From NCBI GenBank assembly GCA_037200525.1, contig JBBCGG010000001.1, positions 2,894,501 to 2,958,500 on the forward strand: a stretch of DNA of 64,000 bases. Direction: 5' to 3'. Positions 26,886 through 35,554 of the stretch are shown here, piece after piece; the stretch's first letter is position 1; each line of letters opens with the position of its first letter. Both the position numbers and the translations under genes were made by a program. The DNA comes from Methylocella sp. Lineage in GTDB: Bacteria; Pseudomonadota; Alphaproteobacteria; Rhizobiales; Beijerinckiaceae. The notes beneath the pieces were generated by a model that did not search any database, had not been told where the DNA came from, and was given only the letters and a program-made list of their open reading frames with translations.

Positions 26886-27895
26886 GTCTCAGTCAGCCGA
26901 CGCCCCCAAATCCCACACAGACGGCTGACACGCAGCAGGGCTTCAATCAACAAGCCGCGACGCAGCAGGCCGAGCTGAATGACGTCAACCAGCAGACGCC
27001 TTTTGGGTCCGAAACTTTCACCCAATCCGGGACCAATCCTGACGGGACACCGAAATTCACTGCGACGACGGCGCTGAGCCCGCAGGAGCAGGGCCTCTTC
27101 AACGCGACAGTCGGGACGCAACAGCAAGTCGCGAACGATGCTGGGCAGTTGGCGACGAACCTCGCGCCGTCTCTGACCTCGGGACCGAACTTGTCGAACG
27201 ATGCTCTGACCAGCCAGCTGCTGAACATGCAAACCCAATTCATGCAGCCGACATTCACGCAGCAACAGAGCAATCTTGACTCGCAGCTCGCCGCGCAGGG
27301 CATCACGCAGGGGTCGACCGCCTACGATAATGCGGAGCGTTCACTCAATCAGAATCAGACCGGATCGGTTGAAAACGCCATGGCGCAGGATCAGAACCAA
27401 GTCTTCAATCAGGCGCTTCAGAGCTATGAGGCTCCAATCCAGACGCTGGGAACGCTCCTCGGCGAGGGCCAACCTGGCTCGGTCAGTTCTTCCCTGGTCT
27501 CAACACCGCAGGAACAAGTTCAGCCGGCCAATTTCGAGAGCACCGCAGAACAGAATTTCGATCAGCAAAATCAGCAGTTCCAGAACACGATTTCAGGCCT
27601 GTTCAGCATCCCGAGCGCGATTCTCGGTGGATTGGCGAGGGCGCCAGGCACGCCGGCCGCCGGTACTACGTCTGATCGCCGCGCGAAGCGGGATATCGCT
27701 GAGATCGGCCGACTCTTCGATGGCAAGCCCGTCTATCGCTTCCGCTATCACGACGATCCGAAGATGCAAATTGGATTGATGGCTCAGGATGTGGCCGAGG
27801 ATTGCCCAGAAGCAGTACATGTCGGCGATGATGGGTTTATGCGCGTGAATTACGAGCGCGCGACCGAGAGCGCGGTGAGGGGCGTCGATGGCTGA
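26882..27895 (+). CDS. Virion protein with C-terminal S74 intramolecular chaperone domain
   Basis: The product has 337 residues. The first 250 are Gln-, Asn- and Thr-rich and mostly helical (ADTQQGFNQQAATQQAELND). From about residue 264 it reads SDRRAKRDIAEIGRL, then YRFRYHD, IGLMAQDVAEDCPEAV and INYERA-like MRVNYERAT. This is the Peptidase_S74 chaperone found at the ends of tail spikes, which drives trimerisation and then cuts itself off at the Ser-Asp junction. It starts in an ATGA overlap with the GNAT gene. Confidence 0.75.
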   Translation: MSLSQPTPPNPTQTADTQQGFNQQAATQQAELNDVNQQTPFGSETFTQSGTNPDGTPKFTATTALSPQEQGLFNATVGTQQQVANDAGQLATNLAPSLTSGPNLSNDALTSQLLNMQTQFMQPTFTQQQSNLDSQLAAQGITQGSTAYDNAERSLNQNQTGSVENAMAQDQNQVFNQALQSYEAPIQTLGTLLGEGQPGSVSSSLVSTPQEQVQPANFESTAEQNFDQQNQQFQNTISGLFSIPSAILGGLARAPGTPAAGTTSDRRAKRDIAEIGRLFDGKPVYRFRYHDDPKMQIGLMAQDVAEDCPEAVHVGDDGFMRVNYERATESAVRGVDG

Positions 27896-29561
27896 TCCGT
27901 CTACCGATGGCCTTGGCGCGGCGCTTGCGGCCTCGCCGAACTTCATCAATCCGGCTTACGCGACGCCGGCGCAGCGACAGCAGCTCTACGCCTATGCTAA
28001 CGAGCTTATGAAGCCGCAGCCGGTGAAAAGCGTGGCGCAGGGATTTGGCGAGCTCGCGCGCGCCCTCGTTGGAGGGTACACGGGTCATCTCGCAGATCAG
28101 CAGGAACAGAACAGTTATGCGGCCCAAGTCGGCAAAACGAACGACTATTTGAACAGTCCACAGGGGGCTGGAAGCTCCCCGCCTGGTGCGCAAACCGCGG
28201 CAAGTGACATCTCCGGCCCAATCCTGCAACAGGAGAGCGGCAATAATCCGAATGTTGCTCCCAGCGTCGACGGCGCTCGAGGCCAAGGCCAGATCATGCC
28301 GGCGACATTCGCCGCCTATGCCAAACCAGGGGAAAGTATCGATAATCCATCCGATAATCTTGCGGTGCATCACCGCATCATTGCGGACTACCAGCAGCGC
28401 TACGGAGGCGACCCCGCGCGCGTTGCCGTAGCCTATTTCTCAGGTCCGGGAAACGTAGCGCCGCCAGGTTCGCCGACGCCCTGGATCGCCGATCGCGAGG
28501 ACGGGAACGGCAAGACTGTCTCAAGCTATGTGAATGACGTCACCGGTCGGGTTAAGCTCGCCGGCCCCGTTCCGACGCCGAACAGCGCGCCACAGCAGCC
28601 AGCTGCTACAAGCGCGCCGACGGTACGCCCGGTCGCTAATCCACAGCGGAACGCAGCTGCGGCATCGCTCTTGGCAATGCCGGACTTAAATCCGGCGACG
28701 GCTGCGATCCTTCAACGCGAATATTCGCCCCAGACGCTTGAAGACCCATATGGAGGGTTTCACTTCGCGACGCCAGCTCAGGGCGCCGGACCCTCGGTTA
28801 CCCCGCAAGTTCATTTCGGGGGCGTTGCCGTTCCTGGCTTTGCGGGAGAGACGACCACATCGCCTGGGCCAACGGGCGCACCGCAGACCCAGGTTATCGC
28901 ACCTTCTCCTCCCCAAGGCGGCCCGCAAGCGGGAAATCCGCTGGCCGGAGCGGCTCCCTTGGTAAATGCTGGAATCGGATTCAAGGCTGCTGAGGACGAA
29001 GCCGGGAAGGATGTCGATACCCTCGCGACTTATCGCAATACGGGCGTCCAGGCGAAGGCCACCCTCGGCATGCTGGATCAAGCCGAGCAACTTGGTCAGA
29101 AGGCGAATTATGGGTTCGTGCCCTTGATGCAGAATTTCCTCGGAAAATATGGCATCAAGACAGACAATCTGCCGGATCAGCAGGCCTACACGGCGGCGGT
29201 TTATGCCCTTGGCGCGACGAGCCCGCAGATTGCGGGGGCATTCGCGAGCTCCCCGCCAAATCTGCTGACCCCGGAGGGCCGGCAAATCGCCTTTGAAAAC
29301 CTGAAAACTCTGGCCAATTATCAGGCTAAGGTGGGGGAAATCGCGGGCGATCGTTCGATTCCCGTCGCGGAACGCATGACGAGAATCCAAGCGCTTCCGC
29401 CCCCGACGCCGCCGCAGGCGCAACAATCTCCAGCGCCGGGCTCGGCGACAGCTTCGCCCACGGCCGCCGCGCCCCCAGTGGGATTCAGACAAGCCAAAGA
29501 CGGCGCCTTTTATGCGCCTGATCCCAATAGGCCTGGCAAGTTTGTAAAGTGGACGCCCTGA
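27888..29561 (+). CDS. Virion-associated lytic transglycosylase-like protein
   Basis: The product has 557 residues. Residues about 105-200 form a transglycosylase (SLT-like) domain: ISGPILQQESGNNPNVAPSV with the catalytic Glu, GARGQGQIMPATFAAYA and VAVAYFSGPGNV. The rest is Pro/Ala-rich and disordered with a helical end. Such proteins are carried in the particle and open the peptidoglycan during DNA entry. Its stop overlaps the next gene (TGATG). Confidence 0.75.
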   Translation: MADPSTDGLGAALAASPNFINPAYATPAQRQQLYAYANELMKPQPVKSVAQGFGELARALVGGYTGHLADQQEQNSYAAQVGKTNDYLNSPQGAGSSPPGAQTAASDISGPILQQESGNNPNVAPSVDGARGQGQIMPATFAAYAKPGESIDNPSDNLAVHHRIIADYQQRYGGDPARVAVAYFSGPGNVAPPGSPTPWIADREDGNGKTVSSYVNDVTGRVKLAGPVPTPNSAPQQPAATSAPTVRPVANPQRNAAAASLLAMPDLNPATAAILQREYSPQTLEDPYGGFHFATPAQGAGPSVTPQVHFGGVAVPGFAGETTTSPGPTGAPQTQVIAPSPPQGGPQAGNPLAGAAPLVNAGIGFKAAEDEAGKDVDTLATYRNTGVQAKATLGMLDQAEQLGQKANYGFVPLMQNFLGKYGIKTDNLPDQQAYTAAVYALGATSPQIAGAFASSPPNLLTPEGRQIAFENLKTLANYQAKVGEIAGDRSIPVAERMTRIQALPPPTPPQAQQSPAPGSATASPTAAAPPVGFRQAKDGAFYAPDPNRPGKFVKWTP

Positions 29562-30259
29562 TGGCGATCGCTCCTGTCGACTATGACCCTTTTGCCGACG
29601 CTCCTGCCGCGCAGGCTTCGGGGACAATTACGCCGGTGGATCATGATCCATTTGCGTCAGAGCCGCATGGCTTTTTGGATACTGCAAAGGATGTCGCGCA
29701 AAGCGGCTTGACCGGCCTCGCCAAGGGCGTCGCTCATATCCCGAGCCTCTACGGCGATGTGCGGGATATGGCATCCAACATCACGCAACAAGGTGCCGCG
29801 TGGGCGCTTGAGTACACTGGTCAACTGCCGCCAGGCAAGACTGCGGCGGATATACTTGCCGATGTGAATAAGCCTGCGCCGAGTGAAACGAACGCTGACC
29901 AGAGCGCGCTCGGCCAAGTCGCGCGCGCCGTCGATAATTTCGCAGCGCCGAACTCGGCCCAGGTCGATCAGGTCGTTCAAAGCGCAGCTGGTGCCTATCA
30001 TCAGCCTCAGACCGAGGCTGGACGCTATGCCGACACGATCGGGCAATTCGTTCCGGCGGCGGCGCTCGGGGGGGGGCTCCGGTCAGATTTGGCGTCATAC
30101 CTGGAGTCGCGTCAGAAGCGGCAGGGCAGGCGACGGAGGGAACTCCATGGGAGCCCGCGGCGCGCGCTATTGCGCCCGTGCTTGCTGGGGGCGCAGCATC
30201 CTTCGCGACGGGACCGACAGTCGAGCAAGGGATGCTGGCCACTGCCACCCGCGGCGTAG
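29561..30259 (+). CDS. Ejection/internal virion protein, 5' part before a frameshift
   Basis: The gene starts at the ATG overlapping the previous stop and is normal up to residue about 170 (DYDPFADAPAAQASGTITPV, GFLDTAKDVAQSGLTGLAKG, QTEAGRYADTIGQFVPAAAL). It then enters a run of nine G at 30068-30076. After the run this frame turns into an Arg-rich nonsense tail (ESRQKRQGRRRRELHGSPRR) and stops, while the protein-like sequence continues in the -1 frame. The gene is therefore a two-part ORF whose full product would be about 700 residues. Confidence 0.75.
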   Translation: MAIAPVDYDPFADAPAAQASGTITPVDHDPFASEPHGFLDTAKDVAQSGLTGLAKGVAHIPSLYGDVRDMASNITQQGAAWALEYTGQLPPGKTAADILADVNKPAPSETNADQSALGQVARAVDNFAAPNSAQVDQVVQSAAGAYHQPQTEAGRYADTIGQFVPAAALGGGLRSDLASYLESRQKRQGRRRRELHGSPRRALLRPCLLGAQHPSRRDRQSSKGCWPLPPAA

Positions 30260-31653
30260 ATGATCAAACCATGCGGGCGGCCCAACAAATCATGGAGGAT
30301 GCTGCGCAACGCGGCATTAGATTGACATCAGCCGAGGCCATCCAGCAAGCGACTGGCGGCGCCACCCAAATGGGTCGTATCCAGCGTCTGGTCGAAGGCA
30401 CGCGGGAAGGCGGGGCAATCACCGCGCCGGCGATGGCGCAACGCCCGGCCCAGGTGGCCGGCGCCGTCAATGACGCACTCGATCGGATCGCTCCCGCCTC
30501 GGCGCAGCCTTCCGTCTTGGGCATGCAGGGACAGGAGGCCGCAAACAGCGCGATCGAAGGCGTAAACCGGAATATCAATCAGGCGTCTCGGCCATTTTAT
30601 CAAGCGGCAGAGGCGCAAACGATAGATCCGCACGATTTTACGCCGATCGCGAATAACCCGGCGTTTCAGGTTTCCCTCAACCGGTTGCGCGCTAATCCGG
30701 TTCTTGGTCCGCAATATGCTCATCTGCCAGATAATGCGATCGGCGTTGTCGACGCAGTGACCAAGGACATGCGGGCGCGAGGGCAAGCACTCTCAAATGT
30801 CGCGAACCCTGGCTTTCAGCCGCAGGAGGCCGCGACGTATGGCGGCGGGGCTTCAGACGCACGGGATATCGCTCGTGACCCAAATCGCGGGGGCGACCCG
30901 AATTACGATGCCGCCCTTTTGCTTCAACAGCGCGGGAGGCAACAATTTCTCGATCCGCTGCAGGCTGGCCCGCTTGGAACGATGAGCGGAACGCCGGCCG
31001 TGCGGGCGCAGACTAGCGCGCTTTTCCCGTCCGCGCCGCTCGAAGGCTCCGCCGCAGAGACGACGCAAGCGATTGGCCACCTAAATCAGCAAAATCCAGC
31101 AATCGCCCCCGCTCTCGCGCGCCAACATCTTGCGACTGCTTTCTCGGAAGCCAGTCAAAACAATGTCCCTGGCGAAAACCAATGGGGAGGCGCTAAATTT
31201 GCAGCACAAGTCGCCGGCAATCCGTTGCAGCGCGAGACGCTAGCAGCCGGGCTCGGAGCGCTTCCGAATGGAGCGGCTGTTGCGCCGGACATTCACAGCT
31301 TATTGACCGCGCTGGAAGCTACGGGAAAACGCCAAGCGCCGGGATCCTTGACAGCCTTCAATGCCGAGGATTTGAAAAATCTTTCAGAGCCGGGGACGGC
31401 GGCGGCGCTGGGAAACACGCTTCTAACTCTGAATCCCGGCTCGATCTGGCAAAAGACGTCAGATGCTCTCACTCGGGCAAGACTTGGAAGCAGATCAGAG
31501 GCGCTTGCGCACGCTCTTCTCGCCAACCCTGGGGAGGCTTTCAGCACCATTATGGAGGCCCAGCGGGCTGCCCCCATAGGGCGCGCGCAACGAGACCTCG
31601 CCGCTGCCCTTCTTGCCGGGCGCACCGGCGCGACTTCGCAGCCAGCGCCATAG
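30178..31653 (+). CDS. Ejection/internal virion protein, 3' part after the frameshift
   Basis: This frame continues the protein begun at 29561. Upstream of the nominal GTG/TTG start it is open back to the nine-G run, where it reads APVRFGVIPGVASEAAGQ, a natural continuation of the other frame. The product is long, helical, and rich in Ala and Gln (DDQTMRAAQQIMEDAAQRGI, INQASRPFYQAAEAQTI), like the internal-core proteins ejected with podovirus DNA. Full-length protein needs a -1 shift at the G run or one extra G. Confidence 0.75.
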   Translation: MLAGGAASFATGPTVEQGMLATATRGVDDQTMRAAQQIMEDAAQRGIRLTSAEAIQQATGGATQMGRIQRLVEGTREGGAITAPAMAQRPAQVAGAVNDALDRIAPASAQPSVLGMQGQEAANSAIEGVNRNINQASRPFYQAAEAQTIDPHDFTPIANNPAFQVSLNRLRANPVLGPQYAHLPDNAIGVVDAVTKDMRARGQALSNVANPGFQPQEAATYGGGASDARDIARDPNRGGDPNYDAALLLQQRGRQQFLDPLQAGPLGTMSGTPAVRAQTSALFPSAPLEGSAAETTQAIGHLNQQNPAIAPALARQHLATAFSEASQNNVPGENQWGGAKFAAQVAGNPLQRETLAAGLGALPNGAAVAPDIHSLLTALEATGKRQAPGSLTAFNAEDLKNLSEPGTAAALGNTLLTLNPGSIWQKTSDALTRARLGSRSEALAHALLANPGEAFSTIMEAQRAAPIGRAQRDLAAALLAGRTGATSQPAP

Positions 31654-31812
31654 TCGCTTCGTTCCATCGATCGCTTCGGAGATTCCGTCTGTGAGCAACC
31701 AGGCCACGAGAATCGCAAATGGAACGTGGAAAAGATTTCCGCGAGCAATTTCTGGCCAGACGTTCCAGCACCACGCGACGACAATTATTATCTGGAAAAT
31801 CAACCACTTCAT
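31495..31812 (-). CDS. Small membrane protein on the opposite strand
   Basis: The product has up to 105 residues. It begins MKWLIFQIIIVVAWCWNVWP, a clear membrane span, then has a second hydrophobic stretch (LFHVPFAILVAWLLTDG) and a basic segment (GTKRLWRWLRSRAG). The first 53 codons lie outside the preceding gene; the rest runs antisense to its end, so the true C-terminus may be shorter. It could be a holin or superinfection-exclusion protein; no family was recognised. Confidence 0.45.
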   Translation of the reverse strand: MKWLIFQIIIVVAWCWNVWPEIARGNLFHVPFAILVAWLLTDGISEAIDGTKRLWRWLRSRAGAPGKKGSGEVSLRAPYGGSPLGLHNGAESLPRVGEKSVRKRL

Positions 31813-31963
31813 GGCATTTTCTTTCGCATATCAACGATGGGAAATGCCAAATGTTGATAGCCAGTCTCTATTATAACATTCCGGTAGATATTGCGGGGAA
31901 GTCTGCCCCATTCGGCCATCGCATTCGCTATCGGCAGAATTTACGTAGAAATTATGAGATCCC

Positions 31964-32112
31964 ATGCATGTAGCGATGCCGCTGAGTCTATTTTGTTCGG
32001 AAATGTTCATCCCCGATGGAAGAATTTCTGGCGCTCTAAAGGGTATCTCCAGCTCACATTTGCTTAATCTGGTTACGCTCGAGACGGGCCATTCTATAGC
32101 ATATGCTGACAT
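31964..32112 (+). pseudogene. Virion gene, 5' part, interrupted by IS copy 2
   Basis: The frame reads MPLSLFCSEMFIPDGRISGA, LKGISSSHLLNLVTLETGHS, IAYADI and stops being phage sequence exactly at the IS boundary. Removing the 1270-bp element and one CAT target repeat joins it in frame to the 3' part at 33383 (AYAD-I-GPNNLAVLEVGI). The ATG at 31964 or 31976 is the likely start; an in-frame stop lies just upstream. The intact product would be about 240 residues. Confidence 0.65.
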
Positions 32113-32179
32113 TGGTCTGCCCCCTGAAAAGTGATCCTCCGTGAAGTATGGGCTTATGAGCCTGATGGAGGACTGCGCA

Positions 32180-32458
32180 ATGCCGAGGAAAAGACAGAAG
32201 GCGGAAGAGATCGTCGCGAAGCTACGGCAAGTCGAAGTGCTTAGCGCGCAAGGGCGACCGGTCGCGGAGGCGATCCGCTCGATAGGGGTGACGGAAGTTA
32301 CATACTATCGATGGCGGTCGGAATACGGCGGCCTGAAGGGCGATCAGGTGAAGCGGCTGAAGGAGCTGGAGGCGGAGAATACGCGGCTCCGTCGAGCGGT
32401 GTCCGATTTGACGCTTGAGAAGCTGATCCTGAAAGAGGCTGCCTCGGGAAACTTCTGA
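32180..32458 (+). CDS. IS3 OrfA (copy 2)
   Basis: As in copy 1 but with Gln at residue 6 (MPRKRQKAEEIVAKLRQ). The helix-turn-helix and leucine-zipper segments are intact, and GGAGG lies upstream of the ATG. Confidence 0.9.
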   Translation: MPRKRQKAEEIVAKLRQVEVLSAQGRPVAEAIRSIGVTEVTYYRWRSEYGGLKGDQVKRLKELEAENTRLRRAVSDLTLEKLILKEAASGNF

Positions 32459-32481
32459 GCTCCGCGCGTCGTCGCGCCTGC

Positions 32482-33348
32482 GTGGAGCATGTGATCGCCG
32501 AACATGGCGTTTCCGAGCGGTTCGCTTGCCGGGTTCTCGGTCAGCATCGCTCCACGCAGCGCAAGGTTCCGACCAAGCCCGATGACGAAGCGGCATTGAT
32601 CGCCGACATCACGGCGCTCGCCATCCAGTACGGCCGCTATGGCTACCGCCGCATCACGGCGATGTTGTGGGAGCGAGGCTGGAAGATCAACGTCAAACGG
32701 GTCGAGCGGATCTGGCGACGCGAGGGGCTGAAAGTTCCGGCCAGACAACCCAAGCGCGGGCGTCTCTGGCTCAATGACGGCTCGTGCGTCCGGCTGCGCC
32801 CGCAATGCCCCAACCACGTCTGGTCCTATGACTTCGTCGAGGACCGCACTCATGATGGCAGGAAATATCGCATGCTGAATATCATCGACGAATTTACCCG
32901 CGAATGCATCGCGATCAGGATTAACCGGCAGCTGAAGGCAGCGGACGTCATCGACGTTCTCTCGGACCTCTTCATCTTGCGAGGGGTTCCGGTCCACATT
33001 CGTTCCGACAACGGCCCGGAGTTCATCGCCAAGGCGTTGCGTGACTGGATTGCCGCCGTCGGCGCGAAGACCGCCTACATCATGCCGGGCAGTCCCTGGG
33101 AGAACGGCTATTGCGAGAGCTTCAACTCGAAGCTGCGCGACGAGCTTTTGAATGGTGAAATCTTCTACACTCTCAAGGAGGCGAAGGTCGTCATTGAGCG
33201 ATGGCGACGCCACTACAACACCGTGCGCCCGCACTCATCGCTGGGCTACAAGCCGCCAGCCCCGGAGACCCTGCAATGGCCGGCTTCGCAATCCGGACCA
33301 GCTTCGCCCGCCACGCCAGCAATAGCGCCAGGGCCGACAATGCACTAA
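32482..33348 (+). CDS. IS3 OrfB transposase (copy 2)
   Basis: The product has 288 residues with intact DDE residues (SYDF, SDNGPEF, GYCESF). It is in the -1 frame relative to OrfA and is identical at protein level to copy 3. Confidence 0.92.
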   Translation: MEHVIAEHGVSERFACRVLGQHRSTQRKVPTKPDDEAALIADITALAIQYGRYGYRRITAMLWERGWKINVKRVERIWRREGLKVPARQPKRGRLWLNDGSCVRLRPQCPNHVWSYDFVEDRTHDGRKYRMLNIIDEFTRECIAIRINRQLKAADVIDVLSDLFILRGVPVHIRSDNGPEFIAKALRDWIAAVGAKTAYIMPGSPWENGYCESFNSKLRDELLNGEIFYTLKEAKVVIERWRRHYNTVRPHSSLGYKPPAPETLQWPASQSGPASPATPAIAPGPTMH

Positions 33349-33382
33349 CATTCAAACTGGATCACCCCATGGGGGCAGGCCA

Positions 33383-33962
33383 CATTGGCCCCAACAATCT
33401 AGCTGTCTTGGAAGTCGGTATCGCGATCGGCGCGAACACTTCCGGCGTTTTGATCGCCAAACAAAACGTTACCTCTGTTGCAACGGAGCTGAGCGACGGC
33501 GGCGTGCCGGGCGGCAATACCTACATTCCTCCGCTGGCGAGGAGGGACGCGGCTACGCAGGCTGCCGGCCTCGTGGGCGAGATCATGTCGCTCTCGGTCC
33601 CGAATTCTTCTGCTGTGTCACAGCCGACCTCCGGAACACCGATCAACATCGGCTCCATCGCGCTGACGCCCGGCAACTGGCTTTGCAACGGCACGGTTTG
33701 GACAAAGCCAGCGGCAACCACGACGACATCAAGCCTCCTAGCCTCTCTTTCCACGACATCCGCGACCAATGCTGCTGCTGGAAGCGTCGGAGCGGCTGAG
33801 AGCTCTTCGGCGATCCCGGCCAATGTGGCGGAGAGCGTCAACTTTGGGCCTGCGGTTTTCAATGTTTCTGCGGCCACGACGCTTTTCTTAGTCGGCAACG
33901 CCTCGTTCGCAGTGAGCACGATGGCTCTTTATGGGAGCGCACAATGCCAACGCTACATGTGA
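33383..33962 (+). pseudogene. Virion gene, 3' part, separated by IS copy 2
   Basis: This is the continuation of the gene begun at 31964: GPNNLAVLEVGIAIGANTSG, VLIAKQNVTSVATEL, then a helical segment (AATQAAGLVGEIMSLSV) and a beta-rich C-terminal domain (INIGSIALTPGNWLCNGTVW, ATTLFLVGNASFAVSTMALY). The frame from the IS into this part is open, so a chimeric protein starting inside the IS is possible. The C-terminal domain has the sort of Thr/Ser/Ala strands found in phage tail or spike proteins. Its identity is unknown. Confidence 0.6.
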
Positions 33963-33993
33963 GATGCGAGATGCTCATATCGAAGGTGAGATA

Positions 33994-34428
33994 ATGGACA
34001 TTTCCGAAAAGGGATTGCTAGCGCTCATCGGTCGCGAAGGATCGCGACTCAAGGCCTATCGCGACAGCCGCGGGATTTGGACCATCGGCGTCGGCCATAC
34101 GGGCCGCGCGAGTCCGCCATCGGTTCATGCCGGGATGACCATCACTCCCGACGAGGAAATGCGAATCCTCCATACCGATCTCGCGCCGGAAATCGCCGCA
34201 GTCAATCGGGCGATCCGCGTTAGCATCAGCCAAGATCAGTTCGACGCTTGCGTTTCGCTTGCCTTCAACATCGGCGCGCATGGCTTCGTCGGATCGACCG
34301 TCGTCCACATGATCAATGCCGGCAATTTAGAGGCCGCGGCGAATGCCTTCCTGATGTGGGATCACCCATCAGAGTTGAAGGGTCGCCGCGAAGCCGAGCG
34401 AGAGCAATTTTTGGGAGTCGCCGCATGA
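33994..34428 (+). CDS. Endolysin, GH24 (T4-type) lysozyme
   Basis: The product has 144 residues. The catalytic triad is in place with the T4 spacing: Glu15 in GREGSRLKAY, Asp24 in YRDSRG, Thr30 in WTIGVGHT. The later helices (SQDQFDACVSLAFNIGAHGF, FLMWDHPSELKGRREAE, with R-x-x-E-x-x-FL) are typical. There is no signal-anchor, so release needs a holin. The ATG at 33994 follows GAAGGTGAG; a longer in-frame start adds no family sequence. It opens the lysis module. Confidence 0.9.
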   Translation: MDISEKGLLALIGREGSRLKAYRDSRGIWTIGVGHTGRASPPSVHAGMTITPDEEMRILHTDLAPEIAAVNRAIRVSISQDQFDACVSLAFNIGAHGFVGSTVVHMINAGNLEAAANAFLMWDHPSELKGRREAEREQFLGVAA

Positions 34429-34469
34429 GACTCGCGCGTGCTCTTCCCCTCACGAAAGGAACCAAAACG

Positions 34470-35042
34470 ATGCGTGGATTTCGCTTGATTGTCGCCATTT
34501 GTTGCGCCGCTCTGGTTTGTGCGTCGCCTTCCTTTGCCGCCTCGAAAGCAAAATTGCCGCTGCCGCTCCCGATCGACCCGCTCGGTTTGAATGGCGATGC
34601 CGCCGCGACGACTTCGAAGCTCCCGATCCCGCTGCCGTTCGATCCGCTCGGCCTCAACGAGACCGGCCTCCAGTCACCTGACCAAATGGTCGACAAGGTT
34701 CGCGCTTGGGTCACGAGCGACGCCGCCGCGGATTTGGCCGCGGCTCAGACTGTCGCCAAGGCCGCCGGAAATACGATAACGGCGGCTTGCTGGACGCCAA
34801 TTCAGGCCTTCGTCGCGCAGGTTCAGGCGCTCCCGGTGGCTAGCGATATGCCGAAAATTCACCTCGCCGTGGATATCGAGATCATCACGGATCTTGAAAT
34901 CGCGCTGTCGCCCAATTCGCCAATCGTCGCCGGTTGCTCCTCACTCGCGAATTTCCAGCTCATCTCCGCGAAGGATCTCGTCTCGGGGATCCTGACGGGC
35001 GCAACTTCGCTCGCGGCTCTCGCTGCTTCGCCGATCAAGTAG
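34470..35042 (+). CDS. Secreted phage protein in the lysis module
   Basis: The product has 190 residues with a clear Sec signal peptide (MRGFRLIVAICCAALVCASP, then SFA-A) and two near-identical Pro-rich repeats after it (LPLPLPIDPLGLN and LPIPLPFDPLGLN). Four Cys are predicted in the exported region, possibly disulfides. The start at 34470 has AAGGA at the right distance; an earlier in-frame ATG at 34425 would spoil the signal peptide. It may act in the periplasm during lysis or in lysogeny. No family was recognised. Confidence 0.6.
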   Translation: MRGFRLIVAICCAALVCASPSFAASKAKLPLPLPIDPLGLNGDAAATTSKLPIPLPFDPLGLNETGLQSPDQMVDKVRAWVTSDAAADLAAAQTVAKAAGNTITAACWTPIQAFVAQVQALPVASDMPKIHLAVDIEIITDLEIALSPNSPIVAGCSSLANFQLISAKDLVSGILTGATSLAALAASPIK

Positions 35043-35276
35043 GAGCTGATCGTTCCCGTTCCGCCCGCGAACACCGCAAGAATTCGCTTCGTGACAACGA
35101 AGGATGACTTTTTTTCGCGCTTGATCCGCTTCGACAATATGGCCGCGGTGAGCCACGTCGAAGCGGTGATGGCCGATGGCACGATCATCGCGGCGCTGAC
35201 CCAAGGCGGCGTGCAACGCCTTCCCGGCGACTACGCGCCAGAGGACACGTTACAAATCTTCGTCGATCTCAAATGA
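35043..35276 (+). CDS. Papain-like (YebB/NlpC-type) protein, N-terminal part
   Basis: The frame opens after the previous stop; a GTG at 35091 or a CTG at 35046 are possible starts. It reads RIRFVTTKDDFFSRLIRFDN, then SHVEAVMADGTIIAALTQGG and VQRLPGDYAP. This matches the His-containing first half of permuted papain-fold phage proteins (SHVE as the catalytic His region). The frame ends in a TGA that overlaps the ATG of the next ORF, which carries the Cys half, so the enzyme is split in two. Confidence 0.6.
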   Translation, partial: ELIVPVPPANTARIRFVTTKDDFFSRLIRFDNMAAVSHVEAVMADGTIIAALTQGGVQRLPGDYAPEDTLQIFVDLK

Positions 35277-35554
35277 CGCCGGAAATGTACGCCCATTGGG
35301 TGGCCTTCCTCGAATATCGCATCGGCTGGCAATACGACATGAAGGCCATTCTGGGGTTCGCGACGTTCAACGGCGGCCTGCATGATCCGCGTAAACTGAT
35401 CTGCTCGGCCTCGATCGCCGACTCGCTTCGTCACTGCGGCTGGTGGCCCATCCCGCTCGCCAAACGCTACCACGCCATAGATCCTGTTACGGTTCTGCTC
35501 ATGCTCCAAGCGGATGTGCGCAGCATCGTCCATCCCACGGAGACGCTGACATGA
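35273..35554 (+). CDS. Papain-like protein, C-terminal part
   Basis: The product has 93 residues: MTPEMYAHWVAFLEYRIGWQ, YDMKAILGFA, then KLICSASIADSLRHCGWWP. ICSAS is the position expected for the catalytic Cys in the two-part fold. In related proteins as I know them, the TPE-x-Y-x-x-W segment directly follows the sequence that ends the upstream ORF (FVDL), so the two ORFs are halves of one domain. Coupling is by ATGA. It ends by ATGA overlap with the holin candidate. Confidence 0.6.
   Translation: MTPEMYAHWVAFLEYRIGWQYDMKAILGFATFNGGLHDPRKLICSASIADSLRHCGWWPIPLAKRYHAIDPVTVLLMLQADVRSIVHPTETLT

Larger units (their letters stand above)
32113..33382 (+). mobile_element. IS3-family (IS407-like) element, copy 2
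   Basis: This complete 1270-bp copy is flanked by direct CAT repeats (32110-32112 and 33383-33385), a normal 3-bp target duplication. It interrupts a virion gene whose frame is restored by its removal. In the translated regions it is identical to copy 3 (I in WKINVKR, V in VPVHIRS), consistent with recent transposition of one sublineage. Confidence 0.95.
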
